A DNA stretch of 64,000 nt from Salirhabdus salicampi. Lineage in GTDB: Bacteria; Bacillota; Bacilli; Bacillales; Alkalibacillaceae. Of this stretch, positions 28,747 through 36,086 are shown piece after piece (within the stretch, counting starts at the first letter, position 1; every line of letters begins with the position of its first letter). A program made the translations under genes and the position numbers. Under the pieces are notes generated by a model. The model saw nothing but the letters and a program-made list of their open reading frames with translations, did no database searches and was not told the origin of the DNA. Where the stretch lies: positions 310,001 through 374,000 of the forward strand of contig NZ_JANBWE010000003.1 of assembly GCF_024259515.1 (NCBI RefSeq), read 5' to 3'.

Positions 28747-30060
28747 ATGAAAATTGCAATTTTTGGTACCGGGTATGTCGGGTTAGTCACCGGGGTTGCC
28801 TTAGCGGAAATTGGGCACGATGTAACATGTATTGATGTGGATGAGAATAAAGTTCGGAAAATGGCTCAAGGGATATCCCCTATTTTTGAGCCAGGTTTAA
28901 AGGAATTAATGACGAACAATATTCAAAAGGACCGATTACGTTTTACAGTGGACAACACTGGTCCATTGCAGTGGGCTGATGTTGTGTATATTGCCGTTGG
29001 TACACCGGAACAAGAAGATGGTCATCCTAATTTATCGTATATAGAACAAGTGGCGTTAACAATTGCCGAGCATAAAGAAGGAAACGTTGTTGTTGTGACG
29101 AAAAGTACAGTTCCAGTCGGTACAAATGAATGGATTGAAACATTAATCCAGAATCATGCGAAGCATCATATTACCGTTGATGTCGTTTCAAATCCGGAAT
29201 TTTTACGGGAAGGTTCAGCCGTCCATGATGCCTTTTATGGTGATCGTATTATCATTGGGGCGAAAAGTGATTATGCTGCTGAACTTATTGAAAACATTAA
29301 TGAACCTTTTCAAATACCGATTTATCGTACCGATTTACGAAGTGCTGAAATGATTAAGTATGCCTCCAATGCTTTTTTAGCTACAAAAGTTAGCTTTATT
29401 AATGAAATTGGCAACCTTTGCGGTAAGCTGGAAGCAAATATAACCGACGTCGCTAAAGGGATAGGCATGGATAAACGGATTGGTGAACAGTTTCTGCGAG
29501 CCGGGATAGGCTTTGGTGGATCATGCTTTCCGAAAGATTTGAAAGCTATAACACAAATGGGTACAGAAACGAACACTGATATGAATATTGTAAGAGCAGC
29601 TTTACAAGTTAACGAAAAACAAAAAACGATCCTTATCAACTTGGCAAAAGAGGTATTCTCAGATTTACGGGGGAGAAAACTAGCCTTATTAGGGTTAGCC
29701 TTTAAACCGAATACGAATGATATGCGTAATGCAGCATCTATTGCTATCGCTGAGCAACTAATAGCAAATGGAGCGGATGTTATTGCATACGATCCCGTTG
29801 CAACAGAAGAGGCACAGGAACTACTTCCGGAAGAAGTGGAGTATGCAAACTCCCTTGAGGAAGCATTGCAAGGGGTGGACGCCGCCTTTATTATTACAGA
29901 ATGGGAAGAATTTAGTACGATGGATTTGTCTTTATTCAATCGACTCATGAAAGAACCAGTCGTCTTTGACGGCCGGAATTGCTTTTCCTTAACGAATGCG
30001 AAAAGAAACGGGCTTCAATATTATTCTATCGGTAGACCTGCCGTTGTTCATCAAATGTAA
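28747..30060 (+). CDS. ugd: UDP-glucose 6-dehydrogenase
   Basis: This enzyme oxidises UDP-glucose to UDP-glucuronate with two NAD, giving the precursor for teichuronic acid or uronate-containing exopolysaccharide. The 437-residue protein starts with the Rossmann motif IAIFGTGYVGLVTGVALAE, contains SNPEFLREGSA near residue 150, and has the catalytic cysteine in GFGGSCFPKDLKA near 258, with LALLGLAFKPNTNDMRNA after it. The ATG at 28747 follows a GGGGGG site; a TTG six bases earlier is less likely. The gene sits before gtaB, which supplies its UDP-glucose. The family includes TuaD of Bacillus, but no other tua genes are present here. Confidence 0.94.
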   Translation: MKIAIFGTGYVGLVTGVALAEIGHDVTCIDVDENKVRKMAQGISPIFEPGLKELMTNNIQKDRLRFTVDNTGPLQWADVVYIAVGTPEQEDGHPNLSYIEQVALTIAEHKEGNVVVVTKSTVPVGTNEWIETLIQNHAKHHITVDVVSNPEFLREGSAVHDAFYGDRIIIGAKSDYAAELIENINEPFQIPIYRTDLRSAEMIKYASNAFLATKVSFINEIGNLCGKLEANITDVAKGIGMDKRIGEQFLRAGIGFGGSCFPKDLKAITQMGTETNTDMNIVRAALQVNEKQKTILINLAKEVFSDLRGRKLALLGLAFKPNTNDMRNAASIAIAEQLIANGADVIAYDPVATEEAQELLPEEVEYANSLEEALQGVDAAFIITEWEEFSTMDLSLFNRLMKEPVVFDGRNCFSLTNAKRNGLQYYSIGRPAVVHQM

Positions 30061-30089
30061 TACTGGATTGCTTTAAGGAGTGAAATACG

Positions 30090-30956
30090 ATGAAAAAAGT
30101 AAGAAAAGCCATCATACCAGCTGCCGGTTTAGGAACGAGATTTTTACCTGCAACGAAAGCAATGCCGAAGGAAATGCTCCCGATTATCGATAAGCCGACG
30201 ATTCAATATATAGTAGAAGAAGCTGTTGAATCGGGCATAGAGGATATTATTATTGTGACGGGAAAAGGGAAAAGAGCGATTGAAGATCATTTTGACTATA
30301 ACTTCGAACTAGAAGAAAATTTGTTGAAAAAACAAAAATATGATTTGCTTAATAAGGTGAAACACCCTGCTACAGTTGATATCCATTATATTCGGCAAAA
30401 GGAGCCGTTAGGATTAGGGCACGCTGTTTGGTGTGCTCGTAAATTTATTGGCGATGAACCATTTGCCGTTTTATTAGGAGATGATATTGTTCAAGCAGAG
30501 GTACCAGGGCTAAAACAACTCATCAACCAATATGAAGAAAAGGAAAGCTCGATTATTGGTGTGCAAAAAGTACCTGCTGAAGAGACAGAGCGTTACGGAA
30601 TTGTAGAAGCGAATGAGCAAATCGGTGAGTTATATCACATAGCGAAATTCATAGAGAAACCGAAGCGCGGTACAACGTTATCGAACTTAGCGATTATGGG
30701 ACGCTATATTTTATCCCCATCCATCTTTCCTATTCTCGGAAGACATGAAAGAGGGCAAGGGAATGAAATTCAATTAACAGACGCCTTACAAAGGTTGAAT
30801 GAACAAGAAGCGGTTTATGCCTGCAATTTTGAGGGAAGACGGCATGATGTAGGGGAAAAATTAGGTTTCATTAAAACGACGATTGAGTTTGCGTTACAGG
30901 ATGAAGAAATCGGTCAAGATGTTAGACAATTTTTACAATCAATGCTAAGCCGTTGA
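30090..30956 (+). CDS. gtaB: UTP-glucose-1-phosphate uridylyltransferase (copy 1)
   Basis: GtaB joins UTP and glucose-1-phosphate into UDP-glucose, needed for teichoic acid glucosylation, glycolipids and UDP-glucuronate. The 288-residue protein shows [20 protein letters not shown] (nucleotide loop), [25 protein letters not shown] and the metal-binding LLGDDIV. TTAAGGAGTG precedes the ATG. A second copy at 54518 is almost identical through residue 145 and then diverges, so they are distinct paralogues serving two clusters. It follows ugd after 29 bases in a likely two-gene operon. Confidence 0.95.
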   Translation: MKKVRKAIIPAAGLGTRFLPATKAMPKEMLPIIDKPTIQYIVEEAVESGIEDIIIVTGKGKRAIEDHFDYNFELEENLLKKQKYDLLNKVKHPATVDIHYIRQKEPLGLGHAVWCARKFIGDEPFAVLLGDDIVQAEVPGLKQLINQYEEKESSIIGVQKVPAEETERYGIVEANEQIGELYHIAKFIEKPKRGTTLSNLAIMGRYILSPSIFPILGRHERGQGNEIQLTDALQRLNEQEAVYACNFEGRRHDVGEKLGFIKTTIEFALQDEEIGQDVRQFLQSMLSR

Positions 30957-30964
30957 GTTTCATG

Positions 30965-30992
30965 TTTTACATAGATAGAGAAATGGTAAAAT
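30965..30992 (+). promoter_or_regulatory. Possible promoter of the small coiled-coil gene
   Basis: TTTTAC at 30965 and TAAAAT at 30987 are 16 bases apart, and the -10 box has the extended TGG motif. It lies 40 bases before the next gene and just after the gtaB stop. Confidence 0.45.
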
Positions 30993-31031
30993 AGTAAAGA
31001 TGAGGACAATATAAAGAAGGTGAAATCGGAT

Positions 31032-31346
31032 ATGCAACAGACGTTTCAAGAAAGCATGTCAGAATGGACGAAAAAACTTAACTTAGAAAAACAAGCATTA
31101 GAAAACCAAATTAAAGAACGGGAAAAAGCAGTTGAACTGGCAAAAACGAAGCTGGAAATTGCTCAAGCAGCTCTAAACAAGATTGATAAGCAAGACCACG
31201 CCAATTTCCGTGACCTTCATGTAAAGCCGTATAAGGAAGAGTATGACCAGGCTATGAAAGAATTAACTAGAGTGAAAGATAGCCATAAAACGAAAATCCA
31301 TTATTTAAACGTGTTGATACAGGAAGCGAATACATATACATCATAA
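31032..31346 (+). CDS. Small coiled-coil protein of unknown function
   Basis: The 104-residue product is highly charged and rich in K, E, Q and A, without membrane segment, signal peptide or cysteine. Residues 14-55 (for example LNLEKQALENQIKEREKAVE) and 70-98 look like two coiled-coil helices separated by a short loop with DHANFRDLHVKPY. The ATG at 31032 follows a GAAGGTG site; a GTG at 31020 is an alternative. It stands alone between gtaB and a terminator shared with the converging tagB gene. I do not recognise the family. Confidence 0.65.
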   Translation: MQQTFQESMSEWTKKLNLEKQALENQIKEREKAVELAKTKLEIAQAALNKIDKQDHANFRDLHVKPYKEEYDQAMKELTRVKDSHKTKIHYLNVLIQEANTYTS

Positions 31347-31348
31347 CG

Positions 31349-31386
31349 AAAAGCCCTTCTAACTTATTGTTCAGAAGGGCTTTGTT
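31349..31386 (+). terminator. Terminator between converging genes (31346 and tagB)
   Basis: AAAGCCCTTCT at 31350 pairs perfectly with AGAAGGGCTTT at 31373 around a 12-base loop. A T run follows on the plus strand, and the tagB stop codon lies inside the structure, so it may act in both directions. Confidence 0.85.
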
Positions 31387-32539
31387 TATAGATCACATCG
31401 ATTACGTTTCGGCTTGATTGCCCATAGGAATATTCATTCCAAGCGGCAGAAAATTTCTCAACTTCTTGTAAGTCGAAAGAATTGGTTTGGATGTATTGAA
31501 TGACTTGATTAGTCGTTAAGGCAATCGGACCGGGCAGCTGTTCTTGAAAGTCCCCCCAAAAACCTCTCTCTACCTTATATTTTTCTACATCATAAGTGTA
31601 AAAAACCATCGGCTTCTGAAGCAAGGCAAACTCAAAAGGGATTGAGGAATAATCAGTGATAAGCAAGTCGGTAATCAGTAGAAGATGATTGATGTTCGGA
31701 TATGATGAAACATCTTGTACGAAATTAGGGTACTGATTGCCAAGCCTCGTTTTCACAGCAGGATGTAATCGCAGAAACAGAACATAATTTTCACCTAATG
31801 CTTTATACATGTCCTCAATGTTTAAAGCAAGTTCATAATGATTTAATTGACCGTCACGAAAGGTTGGAGCATATAAAATAACTTGTTTTTCTTTGATGAT
31901 AGGATATGTATCCTGCAACTGAGTAATGATTGTATGATGTTGTACCTCGTCGAAGAAAAAGTCGGTTCTCGGAATACCCGTCCGTAACATGTTTTGCTCG
32001 TGTAAACCGAAACTCTCCTTGAAAATGGAGGCCATCTTTTCCGATCCGACGATGACATAGTCAAATCGTTTATAAACGTCTTGAAAACGTTGCATAGCTT
32101 TACTGCTTCTATTATGGATGGATGGGTCTTGTAACCCGAATCGCTTAATCGCGCCAGCAGCATGCCATAGTTGAATACACTTTACACCTTCTTTAAAATC
32201 TATAGCTGCCAAAAAACCGTAGTAATTATCAATGAAAACGACTTTAGAAGTGGCCAAATGATAAATACCAGTGATAAAGCTCTTAATTTTACCAGGTGTA
32301 AACATAATCGTTTTCGTCATGGACGGATGGAGTTCTTGAAAATCTCGGCGACAGCTCTTCGTTTTTAATATGATGAGTTGATGTTTTTCCCATTTTTGTA
32401 ATTCCTTCGCCACATAAAAAACATTTTCCCCAAAAGACGCTACAAAAGTAGTTTTATCCTTTTGGGGAAAAAGTTTGCAAATGGAAAATATCAATTTGAA
32501 GAGCAATAAATACATGGCTATGAATGCTTCTCTAACCAT
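31364..32539 (-). CDS. tagB: CDP-glycerol glycerophosphotransferase, TagB type (primase)
   Basis: TagB adds the first glycerol phosphate from CDP-glycerol to the ManNAc-GlcNAc-lipid linkage unit of wall teichoic acid, on the inner membrane face. The 391-residue protein has a hydrophobic N-terminal stretch (AMYLLLFKLIFSICKLF) and the glycerophosphotransferase domain with LWHAAGAIKRFGLQD near residue 125, VILYAPTFRDGQ near 220 and LLITDYSSIPFEFALLQKPM near 290. The form HAAGA rather than HGTP, and the length, fit TagB better than TagF. It overlaps tagD by eight bases, so the two are co-transcribed and probably translationally coupled. Confidence 0.85.
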   Translation of the reverse strand: MVREAFIAMYLLLFKLIFSICKLFPQKDKTTFVASFGENVFYVAKELQKWEKHQLIILKTKSCRRDFQELHPSMTKTIMFTPGKIKSFITGIYHLATSKVVFIDNYYGFLAAIDFKEGVKCIQLWHAAGAIKRFGLQDPSIHNRSSKAMQRFQDVYKRFDYVIVGSEKMASIFKESFGLHEQNMLRTGIPRTDFFFDEVQHHTIITQLQDTYPIIKEKQVILYAPTFRDGQLNHYELALNIEDMYKALGENYVLFLRLHPAVKTRLGNQYPNFVQDVSSYPNINHLLLITDLLITDYSSIPFEFALLQKPMVFYTYDVEKYKVERGFWGDFQEQLPGPIALTTNQVIQYIQTNSFDLQEVEKFSAAWNEYSYGQSSRNVIDVIYKQSPSEQ

Positions 32540-32927
32540 TTTTTTGGAACAAATCTTCTTTTATTTTTGTAGTAGAAATACCGTTTGTACGAGGTAAATA
32601 GATAACTTCGCAATAGTCTTTTAGAAAGTCGAATTTCCCTTCCCAATCATCGCCCATCACAAAAAGATCAATATTATGTTCTTGTACATCGGTAATCTTT
32701 TGGCCCCAATCTTTCTCGGGTATAACCTTGTCTACATAACGAATTGCTTCTAATACGACCTTTCGATCCTCGTAACTATGATAAGCTTTTTTATTTTTAA
32801 TGGCGTTAAATTCATCTGTCGATAATGCTACGGTTAAATGATCTCCTAATTCTTTGGCACGACGTAATATGTTGATATGTCCATAGTGGAGCAAATCAAA
32901 AGTGCCATAAGTGATTACTTTTTTCAC
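32532..32927 (-). CDS. tagD: Glycerol-3-phosphate cytidylyltransferase
   Basis: TagD makes CDP-glycerol, the building block of poly(glycerol phosphate) teichoic acid, from CTP and glycerol-3-phosphate. The 131-residue protein has the nucleotidyltransferase signatures ITYGTFDLLHYGHINILRRA (with the HxGH motif), ALSTDEFN, MGDDWEGKFD and RTNGISTTKIKEDL (ISTT motif). The GTG start at 32927 follows a GAGGAGGT site. It is the first gene of the tagD-tagB operon, with a promoter at 33011-33039 and PhoP-box-like repeats over it. Confidence 0.96.
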   Translation of the reverse strand: MKKVITYGTFDLLHYGHINILRRAKELGDHLTVALSTDEFNAIKNKKAYHSYEDRKVVLEAIRYVDKVIPEKDWGQKITDVQEHNIDLFVMGDDWEGKFDFLKDYCEVIYLPRTNGISTTKIKEDLFQKNG

Positions 32928-33001
32928 TATTTTACCTCCTCAAAAGAAAGTGGAGTTATTTTAGTATTACATAGCCATTTAGAGAAAATGGCATACAGAT
33001 A

Positions 33002-33027
33002 TTTACACTGATTTTACACTGTTTACG
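33002..33027. promoter_or_regulatory. PhoP-box-like direct repeats at the tagD promoter
   Basis: On the plus strand TTTACACTG occurs at 33002 and again at 33013, 11 bases apart, and a third related TTTACG lies at 33022. Direct TTHACA-type repeats with an 11-base step are the binding pattern of PhoP, which represses tag genes during phosphate starvation in Bacillus subtilis. The repeats overlap the -10 box of the tagD promoter, a position suited to repression. The regulator is inferred. Confidence 0.5.
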
Positions 33028-33039
33028 TAAAATTCACAA
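33011..33039 (-). promoter_or_regulatory. Sigma-A type promoter of tagD-tagB
   Basis: Read on the minus strand, TTGTGA (33039-33034) and TAAAAT (33016-33011) are 17 bases apart. The start site would lie about 75 bases before the tagD GTG. Confidence 0.6.
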
Positions 33040-33054
33040 GGGGGAGAATCTAAC

Positions 33055-33088
33055 TGAAAAAAGGGACACCCTTTAGGGCATCCCTTTT
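33055..33088 (-). terminator. Rho-independent terminator after the glucosaminidase gene
   Basis: A 13-base stem (AAAAGGGATGCCC with GGGTGTCCCTTTT, including G-T pairs) around a four-base loop is followed by a T tract on the minus strand. It lies 32 bases after the stop at 33120 and separates that gene from the tagD promoter. Confidence 0.9.
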
Positions 33089-33119
33089 GATCTTATATTT
33101 TCTGCTGCGTATAAGCTTG

Positions 33120-35558
33120 TTATTTAACTGGAATGATATAATCGCTGATTACCCAACCTGTTTCATCTGAGTCAGGTAAGTACACTTTGTACCAATCTTT
33201 ATCATTTTCGTCTTTTTCCGTGACGTAATCTCCTGCGTCAGTAAGCACAACTTTTAAGAATGTTTCATCAGTTACGCTTCCAACTTTATTAGATGATGCT
33301 GTTGCGCTTTCTCTAATGTTTAAAGAAGTCTCAACATCAACTTGGATTAAGTTGTCAATTGTGAGGAAATCTCCTCGTAACCATCCGTACTGACCATCTA
33401 CGTTGACTCGATACCATCTAATGATCTTGTCAGTATCTTCATCAACTGTTTCACGAACATCTTTGTTATAACCTACAATTTCAACTTTCTTACCATTTGG
33501 AACTTCTCCTATTTTAGTAGAAGGACTTAAATATGGTAAGTTTCTAAAGTTTAAGTTTCCGCTATCTAGTGTAACGGTTGCAGTTACACCAGAGTTAAAG
33601 TCAATGAAAAGATGGTTTGGAGATGGTTCTCCTTCAGGTATTGCACTCGTATAGCTTGCTGGTTGTTCTGGTTTATGATTAGAAGGTTGTACTTTGCTAT
33701 AGTATTTAGGATCAAATGGCTTCATTCTCTCCATTAGTTTAGCAATACCGTTCTTCCAGTTTTCGTCCGTTGCGTATTTTATGTTCATACCTGTTAATGT
33801 CGGACCATGTTCTTCGTAATAGTAACTACCACCTGGTGATAAATAATCGTTAATCACTTGATAAGTAACGAAGTTAATACTATCTTTTTCTGTTGGGAAA
33901 TAGATAGCACATGTAACTGGACAAGAATCGTAAGCTTTATAACCATAGAGATTCTTCTTGTAACTTCTGATCGTTGAACCTCCCCAACCTGTTTCCCAAA
34001 TCGCATGGGCAACTAAGTATTGGGCATTAATACCAACCTCGTTTTGTACATCGATGAAGTGCTGTGCAAAGTTTTTTAAATCACTATCTGGCTTCACACG
34101 GTTAAAGAAATCAACAATATCTTGGGCAGTAAGGTCTGCCGGTTTTCGCAAATGAACGTCTAAATAAGACGTTTCAAGAGGTTCGAAGCTAATTTCATCT
34201 TTTCTAACATATCCCGTTTTTTCTGTTCCGTTTACATCAAGCACCATTTCGTACCATTCAGAAGTGTAGGTTCTCATCTGTACAAAATGTCCTTGTGGGA
34301 ATGTCTTTAGGACGTCAGCACTTGTTGAAGCCTTGGCATAGATCTTTGTTGGGTCTTCAAGAAGATATCCTTCACGATCTTCTTGATTTTCAATCTTGTC
34401 ATCAACATCGTTTTTATGAATATATCCAGTATGTCGTTTTCCGTTAAGGTATACCGTTGCTTTCAGCCATTTGGAAGTAAATGTTTCATATTTTAAGACA
34501 GTGCCTTGAGCATATGACTTTAGCACATTAGCATTCCTGGAAGCCTTAGCAAATACCTTTGTCGGGTTTTTCAGCCCAATCCCATTAAGTGTTTCGGTAT
34601 CATCCATGATATTTTCGGTATGGTTGACATTAATGTAACCAGTAGTTCGTTTACCTTTAATATAAACGGTAGCCTTATACCATCCCGACGTGAACGTCTC
34701 ATACTTTAGCACTGTTCCTTCATCATAAGATTTCAAAACCTTAGAATCAGTAGAGGCTTTAGCATAAACGTTATTGGATTGTTTCAAGCCAATTCCGTAA
34801 AGTACCTCTGAGTTTTCGACGATGTTATCCGTATCATTCGTATTAATATAGCCAGTTGTCGGTTTTCCATCAACATAAACTTTAGCCTCATACCATCCGG
34901 AGGTAAAAGATTTATATTTTAGGATTGTCCCTTGGCCATATGACTTTAATACCTTTGATTGAGTAGAAGCCTTAGCGTATACATTGTTTGGTTTTTTAAG
35001 ACCAACGCCATAAAGCGTATCTTGCGATGTTTCGCTCGTCTCTACATCGTTAACATGGATATACCCGGTTGTCGGCTTGCCATTTACGTAAACGGTCGCT
35101 TCATACCAGTTTTCCTTTTCATGGGAACGGTATTTTAACACTGTCCCTTGGGCATAACTTTTTAATTGATTTGCCTCTCTAGATGTATCAGCATAAACGT
35201 GTGTTTTGTCCTTTAAGCCAATACCTAAGAAATAGGAATCAGTTGTTTCCACATCATTTACGTTAATATACCCGGTTGTCGGCTTGCCATTTACGTAAAC
35301 GGTCGCTTCATGCCACTCCTCAGTGTAAGAGCGATATTTAAGGTTTGTCCCTTTTTTGTAGCTCTTCAACACTTCTGCCTCTCTATCAGGACTAGCATAC
35401 ACCTCTGTTGGACTTCCAAACCCAGTTCCTTGATAGTGTTCGTTAATACTTGCACTCTCTCCCTCAGTACCTAACACTGTTAGATCGTTTAAAGAGAAAA
35501 GTTGTAATAACAAAACGAATAGCACTAAACCTATTTTCTTTTGCATAATGTTCTTCAC
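33120..35558 (-). CDS. Exported glucosaminidase with six SH3-like repeats
   Basis: The product has about 812 residues and an N-terminal signal peptide (IGLVLFVLLLQLFSLNDLTVLG). Six repeats of about 70 residues follow, each with the pattern GIGLKxPxxVYAKAS, VLKSYxxGTxLKY, WYxATVYVxGKxTTGYI and a closing N-D. The glucosaminidase domain (about residues 470-610) includes YLVAHAIWETGWGGSTIRS with the catalytic glutamate, and two bacterial SH3 domains finish the chain (TLDSGNLNFRNLPYLSPSTK and VETSLNIRESATASSNKVGS). It should cut peptidoglycan glycan strands at the wall. The GTG at 35558 follows a GGAGGAG site; upstream codons are discounted. Its place within the teichoic acid genes suggests linked wall turnover. 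Confidence 0.88.
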   Translation of the reverse strand: MKNIMQKKIGLVLFVLLLQLFSLNDLTVLGTEGESASINEHYQGTGFGSPTEVYASPDREAEVLKSYKKGTNLKYRSYTEEWHEATVYVNGKPTTGYINVNDVETTDSYFLGIGLKDKTHVYADTSREANQLKSYAQGTVLKYRSHEKENWYEATVYVNGKPTTGYIHVNDVETSETSQDTLYGVGLKKPNNVYAKASTQSKVLKSYGQGTILKYKSFTSGWYEAKVYVDGKPTTGYINTNDTDNIVENSEVLYGIGLKQSNNVYAKASTDSKVLKSYDEGTVLKYETFTSGWYKATVYIKGKRTTGYINVNHTENIMDDTETLNGIGLKNPTKVFAKASRNANVLKSYAQGTVLKYETFTSKWLKATVYLNGKRHTGYIHKNDVDDKIENQEDREGYLLEDPTKIYAKASTSADVLKTFPQGHFVQMRTYTSEWYEMVLDVNGTEKTGYVRKDEISFEPLETSYLDVHLRKPADLTAQDIVDFFNRVKPDSDLKNFAQHFIDVQNEVGINAQYLVAHAIWETGWGGSTIRSYKKNLYGYKAYDSCPVTCAIYFPTEKDSINFVTYQVINDYLSPGGSYYYEEHGPTLTGMNIKYATDENWKNGIAKLMERMKPFDPKYYSKVQPSNHKPEQPASYTSAIPEGEPSPNHLFIDFNSGVTATVTLDSGNLNFRNLPYLSPSTKIGEVPNGKKVEIVGYNKDVRETVDEDTDKIIRWYRVNVDGQYGWLRGDFLTIDNLIQVDVETSLNIRESATASSNKVGSVTDETFLKVVLTDAGDYVTEKDENDKDWYKVYLPDSDETGWVISDYIIPVK

Positions 35559-36086
35559 CAAATTTCTCCTCCAACAGTTGAATCTTTCCACACAACGATT
35601 TGTTGTCTATCGTTAGTTAACGTTATGACACTAGCTACGCACTTTTCTTGTGCATATATGGTGCTGTAAATGGGCTATGTAGATTACTAGAGAAAAGTGC
35701 CAATGAGCAGCGGAATAACGATGGACTAACTCATGAACAACGAACGTTTACAGGGAATTACTCAACCTATTGTGCAATTTGTGAATGTTTCACCTCCTTT
35801 TTTTCTAAATGATTCTTCTATTCTATTATCGCAAGAATAGTAGAGAATGTTAAGTTATTTTCTACAATATTCATTCTGAGAAGATAAATTTTGATATTAT
35901 GTTAAGGGGAATAGTAAGTTGAATCGCTATTCCTTATAGAATTTTGCGGAATCCTTATGAAAAGGGTCAAAAATGATAAAAATAAACCGAATGGTATATT
36001 GTATAAACGTCTAATCCTACTTAAAATTGTAGTTAAGTGTGAAATGACAAAATATTTCGTAACAAACATATAAGCGAGGGGTACAA
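35559..36086. other. Divergent intergenic region without genes
   Basis: This 528-base region separates the minus-strand glucosaminidase from the plus-strand glycerophosphotransferase and should hold both promoters. I see an exact ten-base inverted repeat GCACTTTTCT (35639) and AGAAAAGTGC (35691), ACAAC/GTTGT near 35593, CTATTCT/AGAATAG near 35820, GGAATAG/CTATTCC at 35908-35933, and TGGTATATT (extended -10 like) at 35992 on the plus strand. No -35 box fits well. A 35-codon frame at 35733 has no ribosome binding site. Confidence 0.5.
35639..35700. repeat. Exact ten-base inverted repeat in the divergent region
   Basis: GCACTTTTCT at 35639-35648 and AGAAAAGTGC at 35691-35700 are exact complements 42 bases apart. 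CTAG occurs near both arms. It may be two half-sites of an operator or a 5' leader stem for the minus-strand glucosaminidase gene. Confidence 0.4.

Noticed and set aside
35770-35800. Strong ribosome-binding-like AAAGGAGGTG on the minus strand in the divergent region.
   Set aside because: The only nearby frame codes for eight residues with the GTG inside the binding site, so no gene can be supported.
35733-35840. 35-codon frame in the divergent control region.
   Set aside because: No ribosome binding site, and the sequence has no hydrophobic, charged or motif pattern suggesting a real small protein.
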